A program made the translations under genes and the position numbers. The notes beneath the pieces are model-generated. The model saw only the letters and a program-made list of their open reading frames with translations, had not been told where the DNA came from and did no database searches. Source: Solibacillus sp040274725 (GTDB lineage: Bacteria > Bacillota > Bacilli > Bacillales_A > Planococcaceae). From it: a stretch of 64,000 nucleotides of DNA. The stretch covers positions 133,788 through 197,787 of the forward strand of contig JBEMAQ010000004.1 of assembly GCA_040274725.1 (NCBI GenBank). Reading direction: 5' to 3'. Shown here in pieces: positions 43,606-51,890 of the stretch. Positions within the stretch are counted from its first letter, which is position 1. The number at the start of each line of letters is the position of its first letter.

Positions 43606-44488
43606 GTACGACCGCCTCCTCTTGCTCGAATTGGTGATGAATAATCTTTTGAAGCTCCGAAATAATTAAATTGGCTGCTACTTTTTTCTTGTAATTACTT
43701 GTCACAAAAATATCCGTCGCCGCCGGGTATTGTTCTATAATGGAGCGGTACAGTATTTTCCAATCAATGTGCTGTGCGGTTTTATTTTGCAAATATTGTT
43801 CCGCCTTTGTAAAACGCATTGGCTGATTGCTTGCACCACCAACAGATAAAGTAACCTGTTCCATTACACCATCTACATAGCGCACCTGACCTGCAACCGT
43901 TAAAATAGCTGCTGTAAATGTTTCTCTACGACCAATTTTTCGGTAAAACGTCGTTGTTTGTGCTGGATTGTATGTAGGAATTGTAATGTCTAGTAGCAAA
44001 TCATCGATTGAGTGACGAATAGCTAACCATTCCTCCATCGTCATCGTCTTAAAGTCACCATCTTGCAGGAATGTCAGCTCTGCTTGCATTGCGAGTAGTA
44101 ATGGAATTAAATCCCCCTCTCCGCCCATCACATTGCCACCAATCGTTGCACGGTTGCGAACTGCTGGAGCAGCAATGGATTTGACTGCTACAGCAACGAC
44201 CGGTAAGGCTTCACTTAAATCCGGATCAAATCGTAACGTGTTTAATTTTGTTAGTGCACCGATTGTTACGAATTGTTCATCTATTGTATATTGTTTTAGT
44301 GATAAAATTTCTTCCAAATTAATTAACTGTGTGGGTGTTGTTTGAGCAGCTTGCCAGCGTAGTTGAAGTAGCGTACCTCCTGCGACATACGTACATTGCT
44401 GCATTTGCTCTTTTAAAGAACTGAATTCCTCCAGCGTCGTCGGAATCCAAACGGTAGGTGAATTTAACACGTCATTTTGTATCTCCAT
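43595..44488 (-). CDS. pucC: Xanthine dehydrogenase, FAD-binding subunit
   Basis: 297 residues, FAD-binding PCMH fold: YVAGGTLLQLRWQ near residue 35, NRATIGGNVMGGEGDLIPLLLA (the FAD loop) near 112, and a C-terminal CO-dehydrogenase flavoprotein domain ending in the helical SNYKKKVAANLI. It passes electrons to NAD+ or another acceptor. First gene of the XDH/transport run, with GGGGATTG before ATG 44488, divergent from moaC. A 9-base inverted repeat (44655-44679) in the shared promoter region may be the control site. Confidence 0.9.
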   Translation of the reverse strand: MEIQNDVLNSPTVWIPTTLEEFSSLKEQMQQCTYVAGGTLLQLRWQAAQTTPTQLINLEEILSLKQYTIDEQFVTIGALTKLNTLRFDPDLSEALPVVAVAVKSIAAPAVRNRATIGGNVMGGEGDLIPLLLAMQAELTFLQDGDFKTMTMEEWLAIRHSIDDLLLDITIPTYNPAQTTTFYRKIGRRETFTAAILTVAGQVRYVDGVMEQVTLSVGGASNQPMRFTKAEQYLQNKTAQHIDWKILYRSIIEQYPAATDIFVTSNYKKKVAANLIISELQKIIHHQFEQEEAVVHEV

Positions 44489-44654
44489 TTACAATCCCCC
44501 TTTATATTTTCTCTTTATACGTAAAAAGTGGAAGGCTGAAACCAAAATCTAACGTTATGATTTCTTACATGATATCAAGTGCTGAGGAAATTGTCATGCA
44601 CTATTTTGCACAAAAATTTTGAAAATTTACTAAAAAAGTAAAAATACCGGCGTA

Positions 44655-44679
44655 TTTATGTTAGAATTCATAACATAAA
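44655..44679. promoter_or_regulatory. Palindromic operator candidate between pucC and moaC
   Basis: TTTATGTTA (44655-44663) and TAACATAAA (44671-44679) are exact complements with a 7-base centre. A dimeric regulator of molybdenum or purine genes could bind here; none is encoded in the window. Confidence 0.5.
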
Positions 44680-44755
44680 ACTAACATTGATTTATTAGAG
44701 ATTGTTCCAAGCATCTATTCCCACTCTAATAAACCTAGATTGAAGGAGGATTTCC

Positions 44756-45241
44756 ATGACGAAACTTACACATTTCAATGAGCAAGGCCGCGCCAACATG
44801 GTGGACGTGACAGAAAAAAATGACACGGTACGAATCGCTGTTGCGACTTCATCCATTATGGTTAGTCAAGCTGTTTACAACGAAATACATGCAGGTACGA
44901 ACAAAAAAGGCGATGTATTCGCCGTCGCACAAGTTGCAGGCATTATGGCCGCAAAGCAAACCGCCAACATCATCCCGATGTGCCATCCGCTGTCTTTATC
45001 TGGTGTAAATATTACGTTTGACTGGAAAATAGACGAAACGCGCGCGCATTTTGAAATCATCATTACGACCGAAGTCAAATTGAAGGGAGCAACAGGTGTT
45101 GAAATGGAAGCATTAACCGCCGCCTCTATTGCTGCACTAACCATTTATGATATGTGCAAGGCTGTCGATAAAGGGATGGTGATCGGACCAACAATGCTCC
45201 TCCACAAAACTGGCGGGAAAAGCGGCGATTATCACCGGTAA
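44756..45241 (+). CDS. moaC: Cyclic pyranopterin monophosphate synthase
   Basis: Second half of the first step of molybdopterin synthesis, acting after MoaA: turns the 3',8-cyclo-GTP intermediate into cyclic pyranopterin monophosphate. 161 residues, the normal length. MVDVTEKNDTVR, AQVAGIMAAKQTANIIPMCHPL (substrate site) and LKGATGVEMEALTAASIAAL are all intact. Ribosome site AGGAGGATTT. It is the only Mo-cofactor gene on the plus strand here and is divergent from the puc genes. Confidence 0.96.
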   Translation: MTKLTHFNEQGRANMVDVTEKNDTVRIAVATSSIMVSQAVYNEIHAGTNKKGDVFAVAQVAGIMAAKQTANIIPMCHPLSLSGVNITFDWKIDETRAHFEIIITTEVKLKGATGVEMEALTAASIAALTIYDMCKAVDKGMVIGPTMLLHKTGGKSGDYHR

Positions 45242-45272
45242 TTTTCTTAACGAAATTTATATTTCCCCACAA

Positions 45273-45311
45273 AAAAGCTGTGCTAAAGCAATCATTTTTG
45301 GCACAGCTTTT
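45273..45311. terminator. Bidirectional terminator between moaC and moaB
   Basis: AAAAGCTGTGC / GCACAGCTTTT stem (45273-45283, 45301-45311). Confidence 0.8.
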
Positions 45312-45350
45312 CACCCCTCTATCACTCTTCTACAAAGGAACTCACATCTA

Positions 45351-45857
45351 CTATGTCCTTTTCTCCATTTCCCGTACAATATGCGCAAGCTCAGGCAAAA
45401 TCAATTTCGTCATCGCAAGTGTGACCGCCGCCGTGGAGCCTGGCATCGAGAAAATAGCAAGTCGTCCTCTAATACCCGCAGTTGCCCGCGAAAGCATACT
45501 AGCTGAACCGATTTCCTCGTAACTTAATAGGCGAAAAAGCTCACCAAAACCAGGAATCGGCTTGTCAATAAATTCCTGCACAATCTCAAATGTAATATCG
45601 CGCTCCGCTAAACCCGTCCCACCATTGATTAAGACGACCTCACTTTGTGGATTGCCGCAGCATTTTTTTAGTACATCACCAATCGCTTGTTTGTCGTCTT
45701 TCACAATGTCATACGCTACTACTTGATGATGAGCTTCCTCTAGCAAGTCGATGATTTTCCGACCACTGCGATCTGTCTCTTCTGTACGTGTATCACTTAC
45801 TGTCACTACACGCACGCGCACAGAGAGTAGCTGTTTTTTATGCTCGGTTACACCCAT
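45351..45857 (-). CDS. moaB: MoaB/Mog-type molybdopterin adenylyltransferase
   Basis: Adenylylates molybdopterin before molybdenum insertion. 168 residues. It has the MoCF-biosynthesis fold with VVTVSDTRTEETDRSGR, INGGTGLAERDITFE and FRLLSYEEIGSASMLSRATAGIRG, which bind molybdopterin. Last gene of the minus-strand cofactor run, 4 bases after moaD, so co-translated. MoaB and Mog roles overlap across bacteria; in Bacillales this form is generally the adenylyltransferase. Confidence 0.92.
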   Translation of the reverse strand: MGVTEHKKQLLSVRVRVVTVSDTRTEETDRSGRKIIDLLEEAHHQVVAYDIVKDDKQAIGDVLKKCCGNPQSEVVLINGGTGLAERDITFEIVQEFIDKPIPGFGELFRLLSYEEIGSASMLSRATAGIRGRLAIFSMPGSTAAVTLAMTKLILPELAHIVREMEKRT

Positions 45858-45861
45858 GCCC

Positions 45862-46092
45862 TCACCCTCCGCTCACTGGAGGTAAAAAAGCAATAACATC
45901 CCCACTCACTACGACATCCCCATCTGTTGCAAACTGTTCATTGACCGCCACCATTGTCGCAATATGCGCTACTTGCGGATAAAGTCCGTATACGTATTGC
46001 TTTACCTCTTGCACCGTGCTTTTTGCTGTATCATATGTAATTGACGGACCAATTTCTTCTTGTAGCTGCGCAAAAAATAAAACCGTTATCAT
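45862..46092 (-). CDS. moaD: Molybdopterin synthase sulfur-carrier subunit
   Basis: 76-residue ubiquitin-like protein that ends in VSGG; the terminal Gly-Gly is thiocarboxylated by MoeB-type activation and donates sulfur in the MoaD-MoaE synthase. Beta-grasp pattern, opening MITVLFFAQLQEE. It lies directly before moaB and 12 bases after moaE, the usual pairing. Confidence 0.93.
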   Translation of the reverse strand: MITVLFFAQLQEEIGPSITYDTAKSTVQEVKQYVYGLYPQVAHIATMVAVNEQFATDGDVVVSGDVIAFLPPVSGG

Positions 46093-46104
46093 AGCCTCAC
46101 TCCT

Positions 46105-46545
46105 TCATTCAAACGATTGTGTTTGTAGCTGATTGCCAATCCATTTTGTGCCGTCTTCCCAATATTCCTTTTTCCAAATCGGCACTATTTCTTTTATTCG
46201 CTCAATTGCATATTCATTTGCCTCATAGGCGACTTTACGGTGCGGAGATGATACTGCAATAACAACCGCAATATCAGAAATTTCTAAACGTCCAATGCGG
46301 TGCGTAATGGCTACTTGTACCGCTCCCCATTTTGCGCGCATTTCTTCCCCAATCTCCGCTAATTTCCGCACTGCCATTGGCTCATACGCTTGGTATTCCA
46401 GTGATAATGTTCTTTTGCCGTTCGTCATTTCACGTACGGTGCCGATAAAAATAACGGTCGCCCCTGCATTACGAGACGCGACCTTTTCACGAACACGCTC
46501 GACTACAATCGGCTCCTGCACCACTTCAAATAAGTCATGACTCAT
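46105..46545 (-). CDS. moaE: Molybdopterin synthase catalytic subunit
   Basis: 146 residues. Converts cyclic pyranopterin monophosphate to molybdopterin with two MoaD thiocarboxylates. GATVIFIGTVREMTNGK, the HRIGRLEISDIAVVIAVSSPHR core and the active-site Lys-containing VPIWKKEYWEDG are complete. Its start overlaps the end of moeA by 11 bases, so it is coupled in the same mRNA. Confidence 0.95.
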   Translation of the reverse strand: MSHDLFEVVQEPIVVERVREKVASRNAGATVIFIGTVREMTNGKRTLSLEYQAYEPMAVRKLAEIGEEMRAKWGAVQVAITHRIGRLEISDIAVVIAVSSPHRKVAYEANEYAIERIKEIVPIWKKEYWEDGTKWIGNQLQTQSFE

Positions 46546-47800
46546 TTTCGTCCCCCCAGTAACTATGCGCTTGCCCTTTTTGCGCCGCTAACAACAACAC
46601 ATCTACCGTCTGCCCTCGTTTATAACCCGTTGTCGTTGGTGGCAAAACAGCCAGTGCCTCCACACCTGCTATCGCTGTAATGGCACCCGACATATTTAAG
46701 CCGTTCACCGATGCGATCAGTTGTCCGTTACAAAACGTACTTTTCATGCGAATGAGCTGCGTAAATTGATTCGGCGCGCTATAATCATCCGCCAACACCG
46801 CCGGTACGGACAGTAAATGCGGAATATCACTTCCTAATCGTTGGCGAATAAGCGGTCGTACAAATAGCTCAAAGCCAATAAAGCTCGCTGACGGATTACC
46901 TGACAGTCCAAATAAATACTGCTCACCTAACACCGCAACCGTTGTCACACTCCCTGGCCGCATCGCCAATTTATTAAACAGCACCTCCGCACCAAGCTGC
47001 GCGTAAATCGCCGGCAAATAATCATAATCGCCAACCGATACACCACCTGTCGTAATAAGCACATCAACTTTTGTTAGCGCATGTTGCATAACTTCTACAC
47101 TTTTTTCTAAATCATCTTCCAATTTCCCTAAATATACCGCCTCACCACCAGCCTGCTCGACTTGTGCGAGTAGCATATACGAGTTACTATTGCGGATTTT
47201 CCCCGGAGCAAGTGGCTCGTCAACGTCTAACAGCTCACTCCCCGTTGCTAATACACCAACAACAGGTTTCATGAAAACCGGCACACGGTGATAGCCAAAT
47301 GTCGCAAGGATACCGATGACACCAGGCGTAATCTGTGTACCTTTTGCTACGACACACGCTCCTTGCTGAATTTCAGCCCCCTTCAAAAAAACACGCGCAC
47401 CACACTGCACAAGCTGCCGCACTTCGATTTTTTGCGCGTCCCGTTCAATCACATCCTCTAGCATCACGACCGCATTACAACCCACAGGCATTTCTGCACC
47501 TGTCATAATACGCACTGCTTGATTTGGCTGCACATCTCCCGTAAACACTGAGCCCGCACCAATTTCGCCGATTACTTGCAGCGTGACCGGTTCATTTGCC
47601 GTATCCTCCGCGCGTATCGCGTAGCCATCATAAAGTGCACGGTCAAATGCGGGTACTGGGTTTGTCGCGACAATATCCTCTGCCAAAAAACGATTCGCAC
47701 TTTGTAACAATGACACCTCTTCTACCGGCTGCCGTTTGCCATCACGCATTACTTTTTCAATCGCTTTTCCTATTAATATTGCTGTTCGCTTTGCAATCAT
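46535..47800 (-). CDS. moeA: Molybdopterin molybdenumtransferase
   Basis: Inserts molybdenum into adenylylated molybdopterin. 421 residues from ATG 47800 (GAGG 8 bases upstream; a GTG three codons earlier is the alternative). Four-domain MoeA layout: FDRALYDGYAIRAED at the N-terminus, then GCNAVVMLED, the central TTGGVSVGDYDYLP and LSGNPSASFIGFELFVRPL. Family length is about 400-420. Follows moeB by 11 bases. Confidence 0.95.
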   Translation of the reverse strand: MIAKRTAILIGKAIEKVMRDGKRQPVEEVSLLQSANRFLAEDIVATNPVPAFDRALYDGYAIRAEDTANEPVTLQVIGEIGAGSVFTGDVQPNQAVRIMTGAEMPVGCNAVVMLEDVIERDAQKIEVRQLVQCGARVFLKGAEIQQGACVVAKGTQITPGVIGILATFGYHRVPVFMKPVVGVLATGSELLDVDEPLAPGKIRNSNSYMLLAQVEQAGGEAVYLGKLEDDLEKSVEVMQHALTKVDVLITTGGVSVGDYDYLPAIYAQLGAEVLFNKLAMRPGSVTTVAVLGEQYLFGLSGNPSASFIGFELFVRPLIRQRLGSDIPHLLSVPAVLADDYSAPNQFTQLIRMKSTFCNGQLIASVNGLNMSGAITAIAGVEALAVLPPTTTGYKRGQTVDVLLLAAQKGQAHSYWGDENES

Positions 47801-47811
47801 CAATTCCACCT

Positions 47812-48831
47812 CTATCCAATTAAGCTGTAGTAAATTTTTTTCGCTTCCACAATATCACTTGTCCCGTGAATGAGTACACGTCCGTCCTTGAAAAATACAA
47901 GCCGATACGGTGCATAATCAACTGACAATAAAAAAGGATTTCGTTTCGTGATGCCGTGGTGTTTTAGTATGTACTCTAGTGATTCTAACGTTACATGTTG
48001 CAATGGCTGCGGACGTAGCTGTACCGTATTTCTCCCACATAAAACGGCCACCTTTGTTTGCGCCTCGTACGCTAAATACGGATACGTCGCCTGGTCGCCG
48101 CATGACAGACATTCGTGATTTTTTGCCTTGTCTACTTGAAAGCTGTATTGCTGATTTTTCCAAAGATCCACTGACAAATAGCTCATCCGCAAGCTTGCCT
48201 CGTCTTCTACTAACAGCTTTAAGCATTCTGTCACTTGATACGAGACAATCAACTGGATAATCGGACTGATGATCCCTTCTCGGTCACACGTCGCACCAGT
48301 CAGCGGCATTTGCTTCAACAAACACTGCAAGCAAGGTGTTTTACCAGGAATAATGGTGAACGTAGAGCCAAAGCTCCCGACACACGCAGCAAAAATAAAT
48401 GGAATGCGAAATTTTTGCGCTAAGTCATTTACAATAAAACGAATATCAAAATTATCGGTCGCATCAAGGATGACATCTGCCGTCTCAACGAACGGTGCAA
48501 GCTGTTCAGGTGTGGCATCCGTTACATAAGACTCAATTTGTACATCCCGATTTATTTCCTGTAGGCGTTGTTTCGCCGCAACGGCCTTCGGTAGCATTTG
48601 CATTGCATCACGTTCCGTATATAAATGCTGGCGCTGCAAATTACTCCACTCCACGTAATCACGATCAATCAGTGTAAGCTTACCAATCCCTGCGCGCACA
48701 AGCATTTCCGCGCTCGCACTCCCTAAAGCCCCTGCACCGACAATGAGCACATGCTTGTCGCGAATGTTGCGTTGCCCTTCTATCCCAATAAACGAACACA
48801 GTTCCTGCTTCTCGTAGCGATTCAATGTCAT
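47812..48831 (-). CDS. moeB: ThiF/MoeB-family adenylyltransferase
   Basis: Adenylates the C-terminus of MoaD (or ThiS) so that sulfur can be added. 339 residues from ATG 48831. LIVGAGALGSASAEMLVRAG binds ATP; DRDYVEWSNLQRQ and ATDNFDIRFIVND are typical; two Cys pairs, CLQCLL and CLSCGD, bind zinc. There is a C-terminal domain of about 80 residues without a rhodanese CxxxxxR motif. The start is not settled: ATG 48846 overlaps modB but lacks a ribosome site, ATG 48831 sits at the site, and TTG 48825 has better spacing to AAGGTG. Confidence 0.9.
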   Translation of the reverse strand: MTLNRYEKQELCSFIGIEGQRNIRDKHVLIVGAGALGSASAEMLVRAGIGKLTLIDRDYVEWSNLQRQHLYTERDAMQMLPKAVAAKQRLQEINRDVQIESYVTDATPEQLAPFVETADVILDATDNFDIRFIVNDLAQKFRIPFIFAACVGSFGSTFTIIPGKTPCLQCLLKQMPLTGATCDREGIISPIIQLIVSYQVTECLKLLVEDEASLRMSYLSVDLWKNQQYSFQVDKAKNHECLSCGDQATYPYLAYEAQTKVAVLCGRNTVQLRPQPLQHVTLESLEYILKHHGITKRNPFLLSVDYAPYRLVFFKDGRVLIHGTSDIVEAKKIYYSLIG

Positions 48832-48838
48832 CACCTTC

Positions 48839-49498
48839 TTATCCATGTACTTTTGTACGGGTAAACACTAATAGTAAAAACGATACTACGATAATCGTCA
48901 TGACCCACAGCCACGCAAGCGTCATATCCCCGCGGTCAATCGCCATATAAATCGCCGTCGGGACCGTTTGTGTGACACCTGGAATATTACCAGCGAACAT
49001 TAGTGTTGCTCCAAATTCACCGAGCGCACGTGCACAGCTTAAAATAGCTCCGGTTGTCAGTGCACGTTTGGCTAATGGTAATGAAATTGTAAAAAACACT
49101 TGCCACCTGCGCGCACCTAAATCTTGCGCGGCCTCCTGTAATTGTTTCGGTACGCTTAGAAATCCCGCTTTAGCCGTTTGAAACATGAGCGGAAATGCCA
49201 CAACAACCGCCGCAATAACCGCCGCATACCACGTAAAAATAAGCGAATGCCCGAAGAGAAGCTTGATCCACTGCCCAACAATGCTTTGATTACCAAATAT
49301 AACAATTAGCAAAAACCCTACTACAGACGGCGGCAACACAAGCGGTAGCATAAACAATGTTTCAATGATTATTTTTCCTTTGAACGTTTTTTTCGCAAAT
49401 AAATAACCAAATAACGTACCGAGAAAAATAACAATGACCCCTGCAACGGCAGTGATGAGTAATGATAATTTAACCGGTGCCCAAAACGTTGCTAGCAT
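48839..49498 (-). CDS. modB: Molybdate ABC transporter permease
   Basis: 219 residues, five predicted helices; the EAA loop is EAAQDLGARRWQVFFTISLPLAKRAL and SCARALGEFGATLMFAGNIPG is the ModB hallmark. Takes molybdate handed over by ModA. It lies 9 bases after modA. The usual third partner, the ModC ATPase, is absent: moeB follows immediately and no other single-domain ATPase in the window fits. A ModC must be encoded elsewhere or another ATPase is shared. Confidence 0.94.
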   Translation of the reverse strand: MLATFWAPVKLSLLITAVAGVIVIFLGTLFGYLFAKKTFKGKIIIETLFMLPLVLPPSVVGFLLIVIFGNQSIVGQWIKLLFGHSLIFTWYAAVIAAVVVAFPLMFQTAKAGFLSVPKQLQEAAQDLGARRWQVFFTISLPLAKRALTTGAILSCARALGEFGATLMFAGNIPGVTQTVPTAIYMAIDRGDMTLAWLWVMTIIVVSFLLLVFTRTKVHG

Positions 49499-49507
49499 AA
49501 GCAGTCC

Positions 49508-50257
49508 TCACTTCACAAATCCATACTGTTCCCAAAGCGGCGCCATTTCTGCACTCGCTAAAAAGTCTAAAAATAGCTGCGCTGACGCCTCATCCGCTGT
49601 CGCCGCCACAACACCCGCCGGATAGACAATTTCATCGTGACTCGCAGCATCTACCACCTGTACAATACGCACGTTCTCTGACGACAGGACATCGGTTTTA
49701 TAAACAAGCCCAGCCTGCGCGTTATTTGTTTCGACATACGTCAACGCTTGGCGTACATCCTTCGCGTAAACAATCTTCTCCTCGAGCGTCGACCATAAAT
49801 CGTAATACACTAACACCTGCTTCCCGTATGTCCCAGCTGGCACGGTTTCCACTGTCCCGAGTGCGATTTTTTCGACCTCATCACGTGTCAAATCACTAAA
49901 AGACTGTACGTCAGTAGGCCCTTCTGTCGATGTAATTAACACAAGCTCATTGCGAACAAGGATTTCCCCATTTTTCACGAGTTGCTTTTGTTCTAGCTCC
50001 TCAAATTTATCCGTAGATGCCGAAATGAACACATCCACGGGTGCCCCTTGTTCAATTTGCTCCTTCAATGAACCCGAGCTACCAAAATTAAATTGCAATT
50101 GAATGTCTTGCTGTTGCCTAAAAACTTCCGCTGCATCTTGCAACACATCACTTAAACTGGCGGCCGCTGATATGGTGAGGACAGTCGGCTCCTCTGCTTG
50201 CGTGGAGCATCCACTTAGCATCGCCGCTAAAGCTACTAAATAGCACGATTTTTTCAT
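49508..50257 (-). CDS. modA: Molybdate-binding lipoprotein
   Basis: 249 residues. The lipoprotein signal ends LSGC. The mature part has the ModA signatures ISAAASLSDVL, FNFGSSGSLKEQIEQGAPVDVFISAS and VPAGTYGKQVL, which bind the oxyanion; NNAQAGLVYKTD follows. Captures molybdate outside the membrane for ModB. Lies 22 bases after moaA. Tungstate binding cannot be excluded from sequence. Confidence 0.94.
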   Translation of the reverse strand: MKKSCYLVALAAMLSGCSTQAEEPTVLTISAAASLSDVLQDAAEVFRQQQDIQLQFNFGSSGSLKEQIEQGAPVDVFISASTDKFEELEQKQLVKNGEILVRNELVLITSTEGPTDVQSFSDLTRDEVEKIALGTVETVPAGTYGKQVLVYYDLWSTLEEKIVYAKDVRQALTYVETNNAQAGLVYKTDVLSSENVRIVQVVDAASHDEIVYPAGVVAATADEASAQLFLDFLASAEMAPLWEQYGFVK

Positions 50258-50279
50258 ATGGATACCTCTCTTTCAAAAG

Positions 50280-51281
50280 TTAGCCACCAATATAAGACAT
50301 TTCAATTTTGCTCCTCGCACGCACATTCGCGCCGCGTTCCTCTGAATAACGATCATGGCGATTTTGCCAAATACCACTTAGCAATCCCCTTACTTCCTCA
50401 TCCGAGCCGTTACGTAAAACCGCTTTAATATCCGTACCCGTCGTTGCAAACAAACACGTATACAGCTTGCCATCCGCTGAAATACGCGCGCGGTTACAGT
50501 CTGCACAAAACGCTTCCGTTACCGAGGAAATAAAGCCGACTTCCTGCTTTGTACCCGCATAACGGTAACGCTTCGCCACATCACCTGTAATCATTTGTGT
50601 TACCGGCTCAAGTGTCCAGCTTTGTTCGAGTAGCTGTAAAATTTCCTTACTCGGCATGACCTGAGCTAAATCCCAGCGATTTGTATTCCCTACATCCATA
50701 TACTCAATGAACCGTAATGTGTAGCCCTTATCCAAACAATACGCCGCCATCGGTAAAATATCCGCATCATTTATACCTTTTTGCACGACCATATTCACTT
50801 TAATTTTTAGCCCTAAATTTGCAGCCTTTTCAATCGATGCGAGCACTTTTTCAAGTGGAAAATAACGACCATTCATTTGATCGTGCGTGGCAGCATTTAA
50901 GCTATCGAGCGAAACATTGATCCGCTTCAGGCCCGCGCGTTTTAGACGTTCTGCATACACACCGAGTAATATGCCATTCGTTGTGAGTGATACATCTTGA
51001 ATACCGTTCACAAGTAGTAGCCTTTCAATTAGCTCCGGTAGCCCTTTTCGCATGAGCGGCTCCCCACCTGTCAGCCGAATTTTTTCCACACCGAGAGACG
51101 CAAAAATACGCGTAAGCCGCTCAATTTCTTGAAATGATAATAGCTGCTGCGGCTGTAAATAAGTATAGTCACGATCAAACACCTCTTTTGGCATACAATA
51201 GTTGCAACGTAAATTGCACTGGTCAATGACAGAAATCCTGACATTACGAAGCGGTCTAGTTCGAGCATCCACTATGTTCAT
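50280..51281 (-). CDS. moaA: GTP 3',8-cyclase
   Basis: Radical-SAM enzyme starting molybdopterin synthesis from GTP. 333 residues. The N-terminal cluster motif is CNLRCNYCMP, the C-terminal second cluster is held by FCADCNRARISADGKLYTC, and the chain ends YIGG with the conserved double glycine. LTGGEPLMRKGLPELI is the SAM-binding GGE motif. It lies 6 bases after pucB. All catalytic parts are intact. Confidence 0.96.
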   Translation of the reverse strand: MNIVDARTRPLRNVRISVIDQCNLRCNYCMPKEVFDRDYTYLQPQQLLSFQEIERLTRIFASLGVEKIRLTGGEPLMRKGLPELIERLLLVNGIQDVSLTTNGILLGVYAERLKRAGLKRINVSLDSLNAATHDQMNGRYFPLEKVLASIEKAANLGLKIKVNMVVQKGINDADILPMAAYCLDKGYTLRFIEYMDVGNTNRWDLAQVMPSKEILQLLEQSWTLEPVTQMITGDVAKRYRYAGTKQEVGFISSVTEAFCADCNRARISADGKLYTCLFATTGTDIKAVLRNGSDEEVRGLLSGIWQNRHDRYSEERGANVRARSKIEMSYIGG

Positions 51282-51287
51282 ATTTCG

Positions 51288-51890
51288 TCATCCCTTTTTC
51301 AATAAAGTTACATAATCCGCCGGTGTATCAATATCAACACCCCACTCGGCTTGTTGAAAATGTACGAGTTCTAGCTGATCTTTATGCCGCGCAATGATAC
51401 TTTTTGCCCCGACATCTCCGCCGAGTGATTCGAACGCTTTAAATAAGTCACAATCAAATAAAATCGGATGCCCTGGCTGCTGTGCATAGACAGGACGGAC
51501 GATTTTTATGCCACGCGCTTGTGCTTCACAGTAGTGCTGAATAAGTGACGCCACTACCTCACCTGACACAAACGGCTGGTCACCTAAAAAAATAATCACC
51601 GCATCCACTCGTCCGTGAAGTGCTTGTATACCGATTTTTAAGGACGACGCCATCCCACTGTCAAAATGCGGGTTATGATGGATTTCAATGGCATCACCGT
51701 ACGAAGCGAGTGCTTGTTGTATCCATTCTTTATAGGCACCGGTCACACAAACAACTAGCTGCAATTGCTGAAGCGCTACCGAAACAGCCGACGCAACAAG
51801 TGGAGATTCACGAAACGGTAATAGCAGTTTCGGCTCACCCATTCGCGACGATTTACCCGCTGCTAAAATAATCGCACCGACTTTAACCAT
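51288..51890 (-). CDS. pucB: Molybdenum cofactor cytidylyltransferase (MocA/PucB-like)
   Basis: 200 residues from ATG 51890 (GGGGTGG 7 bases upstream). Nucleotidyltransferase fold opening IILAAGKSSRMGEPKLL, with the conserved FLGDQPFVS metal site and GHPILFD. The MocA group makes molybdopterin cytosine dinucleotide, the cofactor of xanthine dehydrogenase-family enzymes; the GTP-using MobA is the alternative but the LAAGxSxRMGxxK loop and the adjacent XdhC homologue support MocA. Its start overlaps pucA by 8 bases. Confidence 0.88.
   Translation of the reverse strand: MVKVGAIILAAGKSSRMGEPKLLLPFRESPLVASAVSVALQQLQLVVCVTGAYKEWIQQALASYGDAIEIHHNPHFDSGMASSLKIGIQALHGRVDAVIIFLGDQPFVSGEVVASLIQHYCEAQARGIKIVRPVYAQQPGHPILFDCDLFKAFESLGGDVGAKSIIARHKDQLELVHFQQAEWGVDIDTPADYVTLLKKG

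Noticed and set aside
44489..44755. Purine riboswitch or Moco riboswitch in front of pucC/moaC
   Set aside because: No purine-aptamer core or Moco-aptamer layout was found in this stretch on either strand.
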